45,915 bases of DNA from Nephromyces sp. MM_2019 (GCA_015657535.1 JADHZB010000094.1:1-45915), one strand, 5' to 3'. Positions 14,001 to 26,800 are shown, counted from the first letter of the stretch. Notes: a model not told the origin generated them from the sequence alone. Made by a program: numbers and translations.

Positions 14001-14125
14001 TGATGCTGATCGAAGTGCAGCTCCCTGCTGCCAAGCCAATCGTTTAGGGCTATTTTTTGACAACTTTGTTGGATACATATGAGTGCCAGTAAAACCACCA
14101 TGGACCGAGTGATTAGTAGCCCCAT
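5067..14125 (-). CDS. Pepsin-family (A1) aspartic protease, ten exons
   Basis: Secretory-pathway aspartyl endopeptidase, about 628 aa. Exons (minus strand): 14125-13754, 12712-12227, 11823-11750, 11208-11088, 10635-10507, 10150-10010, 8881-8651, 7631-7572, 5972-5784, 5150-5067; all introns are GT-AG, 356-1599 bases, phase 0 except the third (phase 2). Residues 1-22 (MGLLITRSMVVLLALICIQQ) form a signal peptide. A prodomain of about 260-285 residues, hydrophilic and probably disordered, follows. The catalytic core has DTGSGNMWV (first Asp), flap IFFATGEISG, FEGIIGLSF, ILFGGTSE, DSGTTFNTVP (second Asp), then LKPDQYM, YILGMEAFMRHYY and VGFARA near the end. Paired cysteines occur after DTGSG (NCHESSC) and in the C-lobe. 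The long prodomain recalls plasmepsin IX/X and Toxoplasma ASP3, proteases that mature secretory-organelle proteins; that assignment is inference. The flap Tyr is replaced by Phe and the following Gly by Ala. The large 3' introns hold no other gene that I can support. Confidence 0.93.
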
Positions 14126-17100
14126 GTTGGTACATACATGAATGCAGCTCCACAGGTAACCTTAATGGGCCCCTGCATCGATCCTATTGCAGGTTTCAGT
14201 ATACCTGAGGCGCATAATGAAGATTTTATCCGCATAATTCTACGCTTTTCGCGGTTCTTTGTGCCCTTCCAAACGTATAAGCTTATTAGGCGTACGCCCT
14301 ATTCTAAGCACCAGCTACCAGATGGTGTAGTAACTCTCATTAGTGTAAAATGTACAAGACATCTTGCTTGCCCGTGCTGCTTTTTGGTTGTTGGATTGCT
14401 TTACTTTTGTTGCGTTGAACCCAGCTCAAAACACCTTGGATTAGCTTCATAAGAAGATGGTTTTGAGGCGGATGCAGTAATTTTATATTTTTTTTAGCTA
14501 TATGCTCTTAATTGAACAGAATAATTACCTGCGGTGATAGATAGCATCATGCTACCTATCAAGTTTTACAAAGCATTCCTTACTTCTGGAGAAATGCTAC
14601 ATGGTATTCCATATATTTCTCAGTTGAAAAAGTAGCGTGAAGCTGCAGATGTTGCATCTACGGTGCAAAGTGTTAGCACCACTATTAAATAATGCTACAA
14701 ACACCGCAAAAGGTAGCGGCCACCAGTGTCATGATGTAGCTTGATGCAATTGTTGCATGAGTCTAAAAGTGAAATATCACTGCAGCATTAAGTAGCATAA
14801 TTACCAAAGCTAAGTACTTATTCCATTTTTGCTTGCTATGAATACTTTTTGTGCGTGCACTGTGAGCAGGAAAAACCACAACACTTGATATCTCGGTGCT
14901 TCATATGGCAATCCACCATGTAATTAAACCTGAGTTGCACTAAAAATAAGAAAAAATATATTGTTGCAAATATTGAGCAGTAACTAGAGCAACTATTCAG
15001 CATAACAACCACCTGCCACTATACCTACTGCTGCACTGCTCAAAAAGTTGCGCCGCGAAAATTTTTTTTTTGCAGCTTATAATACCAAATTTGTTCCTTG
15101 AACATCTCTAAGTCCATTGAGAAAACAAACCATTGAATGTATCGCCATAACTACTCCACTTTTATTTCAAACAGCCGTAGCATCTCATGAACTTAGTTAC
15201 AGCCATTAATTATGAAATTATATACCACTTTAAAAATGTATATAACTTTTTCCTAACAAGAAACCAGCAAATTTCTTAATTCTTGCATCATACTCCTTGA
15301 CAGTACTCTGGTGCTTCAGTACCACGCTTACCCCAGGAACTACAATATGGCATTGCACAGCCACCAGGTCCCTTCACACTACTAAACTACTCCCTTTTTT
15401 GTAACTCGTCTACGAGAATTCTGTTTTTTCTATTTCGCAGCCTGCATGAATCCAAAAGCTTGTGCATATCGATGCTCTAGTTGAGTGCTAGAAGTCTAAG
15501 GCTTAACATACTTGGGGATGCACTTTTCGCTAATTTTCCAATACTATGATAGCTGCCATGTTGATAGTAGAATATTTACCCCGTTTTATGTAATTGACCT
15601 ACAGCTAGATTAATACTTCAGTTGGCCATTGACGTGAGCATTATTCTTGCTATATATCACCAATATACGCTATCGCCTCTCTTGGAATAAAGTAGTGGAT
15701 TACAGGTCTTAGCATCATTGTAGCAAGCCCCTTCATCGGGATAAGAGCTAAATTTATGACCAAGATACGAAAGTTTTACACAAGAGAGGGATAGGCATAT
15801 GAGAACCAATTTGCTTTGCCCTCTAGCGAGCTCCTTGTACCATTTGAATGAGAAAGTAATATTAGCGCGGCAAGCCTTCATCTTTGACCGCGATAGCTCC
15901 TTCAGTTAGGAATTATTACCCGGTGAATAATCGTATTCTTCTATAATATAGCGCGCCCCCAGGTTTACTATTCTTAGCTTTGGTGCAAGCAGGCAAATTA
16001 AAGCTTTTTTCAGCCGATAGTTGCAGGATTTGTGCCAAAACTAGGCTATTACAATCTCATGTGGTACTATTACCAGTTAAGGGATGGTCGAGGTAATTGC
16101 TCGACCAGTGCCTTGGTTTCTATCTAAATGAAAATATGATTCCATGCGTATCTCTGTATATCTTACCATGTTTCTGCCAATGAAATTTCCTATTTTAAAG
16201 ATTGGCTTCCTCAAATAGTACAGAAAATCTCTAGGTGGCAGGCGGCCCCGCGCTTTTTAAAAATGAGGGCCAAGCCTTGAATCACGTCCTCATTCACATT
16301 TAACGCGTTTCTGGCAGTGCATGCATACTATAATCGATGCGTTAGCCACAGCGGCATACTGAGTAAATAAACGAGGCAATTATGGCTCGTTTAACTTAAA
16401 AATTTGGGCTGAAATCTGTGTTTACCAAAATAGCGGGAGATGGGAGGCGAAGGGCGCTCGCATTATATCGCTTTTAGGTAGACTTTCTTCTTCACCTACG
16501 TCTTCGCCTAGTAGCCTTATTTAGGTCATAAAGCATAGCGGCTAAGATATCATCGCTGGGTGAAGTCGAGTTTAGCCACTGCGAAGTACTGAAGGTAGGC
16601 GCAGGGTTTGGGGAGATGATCATAATTTAACCGTATGGCGTGCAGCCGAGGGTACTACAGCTTTCATGCGTGAACTGCCCATGGACAGAAAAAACTAGTA
16701 TAAATTTTCATGAGCTAAGCTGAGGAGCCCATGTAGTTTGGTTTGCGCAACTATAACCATGTAAATGGCTTATCGTCCTCATTTAGAAGCTTCATGCCAC
16801 TTATAAGCGTATATACTATTCTAAAAAGGCTCACCGGGCTAAAAGTAATGTTTCCACGGGTACCCGCTGCTACCTTTCTACTGAATGAGGCTAGTTAGTG
16901 ACCAACCATATACCAGAAGAGATTTGGGACCGCTGGGGTCCCTCTCAGGGCCACTAGCGGGCCTAGCATAGGTACTAGCTAGATCCCCCAGCATAAACTA
17001 TGCCCTGTGCGAGAATTTCGGTGTACTACTAAAAGTACCCAGATAAGGTTTCGGTTGTTCTTCAAGCCTAAAAGCGCAGAGAAAATACCTTGTAGTTATA

Positions 17101-17340
17101 GCCAGTGACATCGAAGCGAAAACTAGAGTAAACGGTGCACTCGCCTAGAGGCTTCGATCCGCACGATGTTTTATGCTAGCAAGAATTGTCTGAAAAGGGA
17201 AAGAATATATAAGGCAGACTGAGCTAGTCTCCAGGTTCTATGGCACTCTTCGATTAAAATGTGCCGCCATATCTTAACCGATCAAGCAGATGCGGGGACG
17301 CCCCTTTATTTCGCTGCTTTATATGCAGTAACCAGTCTTT

Positions 17341-17691
17341 TGGTTCTCTATGTACATTGAAGATTATGCCAAATCCATCGACCTTAGCCTTCTAGCTCTG
17401 CGTGCTGCTTAGCTTCATCTTTACTCGGTACACATTATCCGCAGCAAATTATCATGCATCTTTGCTCTTGTCTGATTTTTTTCAAAAGCGTATGACATGG
17501 TGTGGTGCATCCTTAAAAAGATTTTGAACTTCTTTTCGTGACACGTTATGGTAATAATCATACCTTACTGTATAGCTAGCTTATGTATATTATGGCTTGA
17601 CGGAAACAGCCCAGCTTTTGTTATGGGCTATTTCCTCATAGCAACCATGAGCGATAGAGTTCACCATAATAATTTTAGTTGTGTGACATAA
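17341..17691 (+). pseudogene. Decayed LINE-like reverse transcriptase fragment
   Basis: In one forward frame this stretch reads, with several stop codons, IDLSLLALRAA, then after about 25 residues FSKAYDMVW, then about 30 residues later LDGNSPAF. FSKA(F/Y)DxVW is the signature of the first catalytic block in non-LTR (R1/CR1/jockey-type) reverse transcriptases; in those enzymes a V(D/N)G..S motif follows after about 33 residues, and a leucine-rich block lies upstream. Spacing and order therefore fit. In-frame stops, and a blurred region where GxPQGS should be, mean it is dead. No YADD box, endonuclease or poly-A tail was found downstream. The intact family is not visible in the window. Confidence 0.5.
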
Positions 17692-19088
17692 GTTTACATC
17701 TTCAGGCCCGAATCTTAAATTAATATTTGGCAAATAGGGACAATGGAATGCATTAAAAAAGCAAAAAGAACAAATACAAGCAGGCTGTTAAGAACTCAAA
17801 TAGTTGCTAAAGTCGGAGACGAAAATATGACACAGTGCTTTCCAGCCCTTTAATCGTGACCTATAACTAGCTAAACAAAGAAATAAATCATGGGGTAACG
17901 GACATGCCTTAAAGAACATGCACAGCTTCAACAAAATGGTGAGCTTACGAGCCTAAATCTTAAGCCTGAAAAGCACAAGGGAATTCATAGTATAAGCAAC
18001 TTTGTGGTGGATTCGCATAGCATGAAAGATGAGAAAGTTAGCTATATATAACAATATCAGAGGAGCATACAAGAGACTACTAGCGCTGCACAAGGCGGCA
18101 AGAATAATCATATTTAGTGAAAGTATCGAGTGCCATCGCGGATAAGCGCAAAATATAGCTTCGCTCAGTATAACTGAAAACTTCAAGACTAGCTTTGCTA
18201 CATCTATGGGTTCCTCATTTATGGATAAACTACAGGAAATTGATGCTTATTCACAGAACGATGTATAGGTATCGGAACAATAGAGATTCTAGAGGGTAAA
18301 AAGCGTAGATAATAGGTATTTTAAGCTTCCTTCAGTTAGGCGCATGTAAAATACTAGAAAAGAGGTGTTTTTTACGTAGTTTCAGGTCTAGTATTATGCA
18401 AGATAGGTCAATGTGCGGCTTTTCTTAGTGTCAAGACCTGAAGTGCCTTACATTGGATAAAAATTTAACTGCATTGAAAAGGGCTAAAGTTAATCAAGAC
18501 AAGCACATTGGATCTACCATAATTAATGTGCTCCAAATCTGAGAGATAACAGCTTAATTTTCTGACTCAAAAAAATTATTCATGGAATTTCGTTGCTAGG
18601 AAGTGTTTTTCGCGTAAAAACTGAAAATCCTGGATATTGAAATATATTCCCTAGGCCAACAAGCATGCAAAAAAGAGATTATAAATTCTCCTAAGACATA
18701 TTGTAAACTTTACGATGGCAAAATATGCCTGGACCTCATCGGCATGCCCTGCTTGCTTTATAACCACCGGCAAAAAAAGGTTTTTCTTAATTTATTGCAA
18801 TCAAATAGGCTGCAATGGAGGGATATGTAGATAATGTGCCATTCAGTGCATATAGGCCATTACACTTTTGCTTCTAGATAGGCTCCTAAAATTTTCAGTA
18901 TTTTATATCCAGCGATAAAATGAGCTAAAAACGTATAGGGTTTTCATGATAGCAGGGCTTTACTGGCAAACAATCAGGTAATCGCGAAGACACTTCCGTG
19001 GGTACTATAAAAATTTCACGTGATTTCAATAGGGTATAAAGTAATTATCACGATTGAATATATATGAAGCTTCCGATGAGATGTGCTC

Positions 19089-19254
19089 ATGGAAAAAAAA
19101 ATGAACCTTAACATGAGAAACAACAATCGTTAGGTGAAATTTCAGGTATTTCCTACCTAGGTAGACACCACCCATGAAAAAAAAGATTAACCCTAACATG
19201 AGAAACATCAATTGTTAGGTGAAATTTCAGGTACTTAGCACCAAATAGCCACCC
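19089..19254. repeat. Two-copy tandem duplication, ~83 bp
   Basis: Copy 1 is about 19089-19172 and copy 2 about 19173-19254. Both run CATG(G)AAAAAAAA, then AACC(T/C)TAACATGAGAAACA, then TTAGGTGAAATTTCAGGTA, and end in A(G)ACACCACCC or ATAGCCACCC. The copies are adjacent and differ at scattered positions, so this is a decayed local duplication in non-coding DNA. Confidence 0.85.
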
Positions 19255-20872
19255 AAATTACCAATGCAGATACTCCGTATGAAACAGCAATATATTCCGT
19301 CTAAGTTAGTCATATAAGTTTGCATTTTTATTGTGTAAGGATCCTTGCAAATCATGTTTTCATTGCTTACGTATTTAGGACTAGAAAGTTTCTATACAAA
19401 AAAGATGCCTAACACCTTTCTCTCATATTTCAAAACTGGGAATACCATTTACCCGTGAATAATACCTGTAAATCTCCAGGAGCTGCAGTGCTTTCTCCCA
19501 TCACTATCTGCTTCCTCATATGATAAATAGCATCACAAAACGCTGGGCGTTCACTTTGGTATCATTAAGAGCCAGGCCTGTGTATCAACACCTTTCGACA
19601 TCAAATCTAAAAATCCAGTGAACATGCAGTCTCATGACTGCTTTGGTATGCTTGAGCTGTTCATATCTTGGCCATGAGTCAGTCTTGAAGCAGCGATCCA
19701 GCCACCAGCACGTTTCAGCAGTAGAGTTTAGGCATATAGTGCACTTTTATAGTATATTTCTTTGGTTAGCAACGGCAAAGAAAAATTTTTGTGCTAGAAT
19801 AGCGTCTCAGAATGCAATGAGGCAAACTGGCTACAAACTCAGTGTAAGTGGACTTTGGCTAGATCTCAAATCCAGAGAAATTCTCAGGATAGACGCTTCT
19901 AATCATCTACAGGACATTAAGGACCCAGAAATCCTGGAATACCTCAATTATAGTGGGATTCGGGCCCCAGCTATGCGGTAGCTCCTCGCTGATAGAATCT
20001 CAAAACAAATATTCCGGTAGATTGGAGCACGTGATATGAAAAATGCGCTTTACGGGTGTCATGAGTTTCAACTTTCATTCGCACTTTAGTCTGCAAACAG
20101 AATACTGATTGGGACTATCTTGGACCCTCAGGACTTGGCAGTTCAGTACTGCCTTGGGTCGCATTCGAGCCTACTTTCGCAATCCTTTTGTCGATTTTCT
20201 CTCAATAAACGTCTAGAGCAGTATGATGCAGCGTAAGTAGAGGCTGGAATACAAGTTAGGACTTTGGACTTGCACGCAACAGGGGTAACACCAGCAGTGG
20301 GGAAGAATTTCAATTGCAATAGTATTAAGCGTGACACGTCGAAATGCAAGGCGTACTTGGAAGGGCCTATCTAATGCTTGCACATACCGCAACTCCTGGG
20401 CAGAGAAGTCACTAAATAGCGCATGCTTCTCCCACGTGAAGGCACACGATTAATACACAGTTTCCCTGCGGAATTTGATACATCCCCCACCCTCCTGTTG
20501 ACCCGTCGAGCTAAAATTCCCTCCATTCTGCTTTGTGACCCTGGACATACTCCCGTTCTATGTTGGGTTGCGCTGCATGCCAGAAGCGGAAAGCTTCACA
20601 ATAAGCTTCATAAATTGTAACCTTCGTGTTCCATTGGATTGGAAGCTTTTCAGCTGTGGCGCGAGCTGTAGTCGGCATATATGATAGCTTATCCTCTAAT
20701 ATACCGTAGCATCTATCAAGAAAGGAGAAACCAGATAAAAATATTTCTCTGCGCATCATACAGGGGAGATGGAAGAGGATCATTTGACGAGTGTGTGCAA
20801 TACACTCGAGGAAAGCAAATTGTTGCGCTGCTTACGGGTGTAGCAAGATACTATTATCGTTTTCTATGCAAT

Positions 20873-23800
20873 ATGGAGGTGATAGGGGAGACAGTGGTAG
20901 GGCCACAGTGTGTCGCTAGTAATGGGGACTTAGATAAGTTAGCAGAGAGGGCAGAAAAGCAAACTATGTTTAAGAGCCTAAGAAACTGTAGTGAAGAGTT
21001 TTCATCGGTGAAGCAGCTTGAAGACGAGGAAAGTACTAGCAGCGGTGAAGTTGAGGTTGATGGAAAGCTTGGTAGCCGGGAAACTTGCCGCATTTATCGC
21101 AACCCCTCTGATGAGTTTAGTTCAATTTCTTCTGTCCAGAACTTTTCAGTGGTTAAGTCTTTGTGTTCTAACGATGCTAATGGTCGTGATAGAGATTCTT
21201 TGAAAATTTGTGGCCAGCTTATGCCAGAAGATGCTGGTGGCCTGTCATCAACTAATGACTTTAGCTTCTCTCCATGTTTACCCTCAAGTAGTAGCAATGA
21301 ACACTCTTCTGCGCTAAGATATAGTTCTTCGTTAAACGCTGTTTATGGAAATAGTTCCCAATCCCTTTCGACTGGAGGCTTAGTGCCCTCCCCTGCTTTA
21401 GCCACTGTTAATTATTCGCTTTCTTCCAACTCACAGGACCCTCTTCCCTGTGCTTTTCAAAAAGATAATAAAGTTACTCTCCTTTCAGCATGTGAGCCTT
21501 CTATGAAGTTACCGTCTTCCCACTCAATAGGCCATGGCCATTCCCCCATTTCAGATGGTGCATCCCCCTTGGCAGGTAATAAGATGCATCTTCAACACTT
21601 TGGCTTCATTACTTCCCCGATATCGCATCTTGCCAGAGATCATCAAGGCACCCTAAATGATATCATTCCCAAAGGCATGAGGATAGAAGATATAAGGGAG
21701 GTAGCTAGAGTAAGGAACAAAACTTATTACCCGACGCAGAGATACTCAGAGGAGGCCAGCATAGTGAGGGAAAAGCTTATTAGAGCTATGCAGAAACAAT
21801 TTTTTCCGTCACAAAGTATCCTACAAAAAAACTTGAGTAAAAATCATGGAGAAGAGAGTCTTTTGGAACGCTCCTCTTCCATTGAAGTTTTGTCTCCTCT
21901 TCCGAACGGCACCACGCTTGAGCATTTCTCAGCTGTCAGAGACCAGAATTCCTTTGGGGTAATCAGCAAATCTTCTCCCTCTTTAAGGCCTTTAAAAAAC
22001 GGCGGCATTAGCGAAAAACTTACAGGCTCTACGGTGTCATCTGCTAAAAGCTGCAGGAATCACGGAAATTCAGCTACTTCAACTTTTTCAGCCTTTCCTC
22101 GTTTGTTGCAGTACCCTGACGCCATCCCCCCCCCCCTCCAAAAGATCCTTCTACTTCTCGTTCTTCAAACTGGGGAGGAAATGGATGGTGCTGGAAAGCT
22201 AAGAAAAAGAGTTGGGTTTGGCATCCTTTTGTATATTGCCCATACTTTTATAACCCAGATAATAAGCAGGGAATAAGTGGTCTTCATGTCTATCGAAACC
22301 GTCAGGTTCGCCTTTATGAGACTTTAGTGAACTGCACACAAAGAGGTTTTGTACACGAGGGTGTCCGTGTAGTAGAATTACTTGATCACTCTCACCCAAT
22401 CAGATTCGCAACACCCGTAGATGAGAAAGCATATTCTGTTTGTTATGTTGGCGAGAAAATCCCTTCTAATCACAAGGAAAGAGTAATTTTTGGGGAGTAT
22501 TCTGGGCTAATCACGGCTGCACACATACCAGATGATCAACATCAGTACGTCTTCTCACTAAGATTTAATCGTGATTGCTTCAAGAATACTGATACAGTAC
22601 TTCAGCGAATCGACAACTCTTCTTGTGATGAATCCTGGGCATCTGATGTAGCGGATTCTCCCGGCAAAAAAGTCAAAAGCAGTCAAGAAGGCAAGCTGAG
22701 AGCCTCAGAAATAGTCGCTTATCTGGCGGCGGTGGACTCTAATGCCTCAAAATCCATGTTTGATGAAGGCAGGCAAACTCACTCGCTTCTACCTTGCACG
22801 CAGTCGGAAGAGAAACCCTGTATCGTTTCGGGAGAGGAGAGCACTAGAATCTCATTGTCTCATTCAGATATGCTGGCATCTCCCGTCACTGCTTCATCGA
22901 AGTATTCCACTTTGCCATGCGGTTCTGAGACAGATTCCTGTGTTAAAGGTAGCTGCGATACTCAAATTGTATGCAGTCCCTCCAAAAAAATGGCAACACC
23001 TAGTTTTGGAGATATCTCCTCCCCTTCACACAGCACACAGCACCCTCTAGTCAATAACGCCTGTGCTGATCAAGTTCGCTCTAGACTGTCTTCCAGTTCT
23101 ATTGCCTTCAGATCTACTCAATACCCCACTTCATCTCCAATTTCCGGTCCAACCAAGGGCTTTCAAGCGGTAAAACCCAGATTTTCAGCAATATCTCCCT
23201 CTTCACACTCTCCTCTTCCAGCAAATCAGCGTGCAGATTTAGCTTCACGATCTTCTTCACCACCTTCTGAAGCAAGCTTGCAGGACTCCAGCTCAACCCC
23301 TACATTGGTAGACGCTCAGAATGATGGTAAAGTGATGAAATATGATAAGGTAGTTCACGCTATGATAGGAGATTCCACCCTCGTAACCACAGCCAACTCC
23401 ACGAACCCCTCTCACACTCTAATCAAAGATCCCTCCTGCCTGTCAAGGACATCACCACTAAGCAAACCATCCCCTACTCCACCCCTCTCATCAAACCCCA
23501 GCCATTTACCTACCCCCTCATCTTCCAAATCCCTTGCAAACAGCTCCACTTTTCTCACCTCTCTCGTTGAAATCCCGGGAAACAACACCTTCACCGTAAA
23601 CAGTGGGCAGGAGTTCAATGAAATGTCAATGGTTAATCATTATGAATGTGTGTCGATCTTCAATAACCGAAAGAAATCAGTGAATACTGAGTGGCAGATT
23701 GTGTATATCGATGCCTGGCCTCACATCATACTAACTAGCATCCCTGGAATAGAGATAAAACCAGGCGATGAACTGCTTGCAGACTTTGGATGGGATTGGT

Positions 23801-26800
23801 TTGAACGCATAGATTTGGAGTGCACTAAATGGATGAGGAAGAGGCTGTTGGTTGATCGCTGCAACACACTAAATCTTCAGCTTCCTGATGATTCTGTGGA
23901 TATTGTGGATGTAGAAGGAATGACGTGTGATCAGCTGTGTGGGATTTGTGCGAGTGCTGACGAGAAAAACGAAGAGTTTCGAGAGGGTGGAATAGTGTGC
24001 GACGGCTGCAATCGGGCGTTTCATCTTCATTGTATCGATAGGGTTACAGATCGGCCTCAATCTGATGAAGATTGGTTTTGTCCATTTTGCATTTTGGCTT
24101 CAGAGTATGTGTTTCAGGGATGCGAGTGTGTGCATGGTTTTAGAGTGCGCGTGTGGTGCTGGAGTGTGTGATTTTAGAGTGTGTGCGTGCTTTTCTTAAT
24201 GACTATCGTTTTGGAGTGGTTTTTCTTGAAAATTCTACATTTTAAGTGATTTTTTGATATTGTGTGTGTTAAAGCTGGATTTAAGCATAGTAACAGCGTG
24301 GAATAACTAGTTCTAAGACGCTGAATTTGATTTATGTGAATGATTCGCTTATTCTTGGAAAATTTATGCAAATAAAAATTGAAGTTTTTCAGTGATCTGG
24401 TAGGGGTTTCAGGTTTGGGGAGTAATCTGTTTTTGATCGCTTTTGCTTTGATTCTATGTGTGTACTTGTGGGTGTGAAGATCCCCTTACTCTGCTGTTTT
24501 TTGCATTTTATTGATGTTATGTTCTGCAAAAAATAGCTTTTCTTAAGTTGGTTTTTTGCTTCCTAAGAAAGGATAGAAGCTTTTTGTTCCGGTTGTCAAG
24601 ATATACTTGTAGTCTTACCCTTGGTATTTGCGTTCGAGCAGGCGTGTGTGTCGATCCCAGCTTTCTCTTGGAAAACCGCTGCCTTCTCATCGTCGTCTGG
24701 TAGAAATATGGAACGATTTACAAGGTTATTTTAGTTTTCTATTGACGCTTGTTCAAGCTTCGCTGATTGATTCGCTTTTGCGATCGCAGCTTGTGTTCCT
24801 GTGTGTGTGTTGAGGTCTTTTTTGCGCTGAACTATTTTGATTTTTTTGTGAGTTTTACAGTATGTGTATATCATTTCTGTACTTGGGTGTCTAGATTCGT
24901 ATTAGATAGTGCATGTGTGTGCGTGCCTTCTTTCTGCATATGTAATTTTGAGTGCAAAAAAAAATTCAAGTTTACTTTCAGGCTACATCTAGGCTTCTTC
25001 TGTTTCATCCGTCTAATTGTGTGCGAATATCGTTTTATATAGTTAAGCTTTTATGTGTGCGTGATATTTGTCTCTGTGTATAGCAGTAATCTGTATAAAT
25101 ATTCCTGTATATCTCACTCTTGCTACTGTAATCCACACTGTTTCCTAACCTCTGTATCTAAATATTCTCCCTCTTTACTTCCCTCCTCCTCACTCTCTGC
25201 AGCTTCTGACTTCATGGAATCCCACTCTGCACACACACAGCAGCTAGAGGATGACATACCTGAGCCTCTTGAAAGTGTTGCCTTTACAAAGATATGTGGG
25301 TACCGACCTCATTCCGGCTCTGGTAAGGAGAGGCCAAGCTGTAGGTCAGCGGGGAATGTGTTAACCCCGAAGCTTCCAGTAGGCGAAATAGACGCAGAGA
25401 CTCGTCGAGGAATCGTCTCTTCTAACCGAAAGCTGCTACCTCCAGAATGCTCTAGTATGCTCTTGCCTTGTAGGCGATGTTATAGATCATACGGTAAAGA
25501 TGCAGACCCTGAGATATGCCGTATCCACAAGCTTCACTTAGAGCCTAACTTTAGCGATCCTGATGTGTTTAAGGTGACAGACACACCGGTCGATTTGGTG
25601 CATTCAGTCGTTGAATCATGTAGGTGAAGTGGCTTCGAGGGGGGATAGCTGTGTATTTTTGTGTGTGTGCTTTTTTAGAGAATTTTTAGTGAAAGCAATG
25701 TTTAGCGCTGTGATTCTCTACTTCCATCTTCACTTGTATATGTTATATGATTATGTGTTCAGCACTCTACTAGCTCCTCTTCTATCTTCGCTGTGTGTGT
25801 TTAGTGATCATGCACTGGGTGCTCTACTACATCCTCTTTTATCTTCATTTCTATCATTTTTGCGACTTCATATTCCAATTTTCTCGCCTTTTGTATGTTT
25901 AGTGGAGATAACTGTCTTTGGGTTGTCAAGGGTTGGCTAGGCATTCGGCTGGGATGGTAGAAGGGGGTGGAGAAGGAGGTGTGTTTCCTGGTGTGCGTGA
26001 GGAGTTGAGCTTTTTAGGCGAATGTGTAGATTGAGAAGAGGCAGTGTCGTTGACTTTAGGTATATACCCACCACCATTATTTTATACAGATAGAGCATAT
26101 TTGATGAGTAATGAGTGAGTGAGTGTGTGCGTGTGCGTGTTTAGGCTGATTGCATGTAGGTATATACGCACCACCATTAGTTTATATTGGTGTGTATGCG
26201 ATTTTTAGTGCATCTGTGTGTGTGGTACTAAAAGCTGAATTTTTTTTCACGCTCTTGGGTGTATTGTTTCTATGAATGTATAAGCCTTTATGCGCACATC
26301 TATATCCCATTGAAATCATTGCCTTTACACTAACTCCCACTTGTTTTCTTCGCTGCTGCCAGTGATTAGGTCAATTCGTGTGTATCAGCGGCAGCTCGCG
26401 AACTTTGAAAAATCTTCAGCATCCGTGGAGAGTACTTCTCTGGTGAGTTTTGGTGCTCTTCGCCTCATTCTACAAATCTTCACGGTTTCAGCCTGCGTTT
26501 TCGACGCTACTAATTATATGATTCCGTTCGCTGAAGCCACGCGCACACCTTGCTCTGTGGTTGCATGTGTGTATATATGAAGTTAATAGTGTAGCACGAT
26601 AATGCAAGCCAAAAAATAGTAAGTGAAGCGCCGTGTGTGTGTATGCATGAAAAGGCTCTAGGTTTGTTTGTCCATTATATATATCCGTGTATGTATATCT
26701 TATTTAAATAATAAGCTTAGCTCGATATGTATGTGCGTATATCTTTCATCAGTAATATACTGCATTACTTATGTGCTAGTGCAGCACTGCAGGCTATTGT

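Larger units (their letters stand above)
14126..20872. other. Long intergenic region between divergent genes
   Basis: It lies between the protease start (14125, minus) and the SET/PHD start (20873, plus), so both promoters should be inside, but no core promoter motif could be assigned. Stops fill all frames over most of it. It contains a decayed reverse-transcriptase relic (17341-17691) and a tandem duplication (19089-19254). About 16.9-17.3 kb and 19.6-20.7 kb are visibly less AT-rich. An open frame at 19634-19981 (+) contains a consensus splice donor (AGT|GTAAGT, near 19849) and might be a 5' exon or relic, but nothing ties it to a gene. Confidence 0.5.

Noticed and set aside
15657..15881. 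YLGH motif suggesting a gypsy-type reverse transcriptase (also at 19634-19700, plus strand)
   Set aside because: Only four residues match, without flanking RT blocks in either place; the two sites are also in opposite directions.
19553..19582. TTGGTATCATTAAGAGCC resembling an LTR-element primer-binding site
   Set aside because: It differs from the tRNA-complementary consensus by an internal insertion and has no LTR or gag-pol sequence around it.
20681..20872. Extending the SET/PHD protein to the ATG at 20681
   Set aside because: The extra 64 codons stay open but are compositionally unlike the rest of the protein; the ATG at 20873 fits better. It remains possible if RNA shows it.
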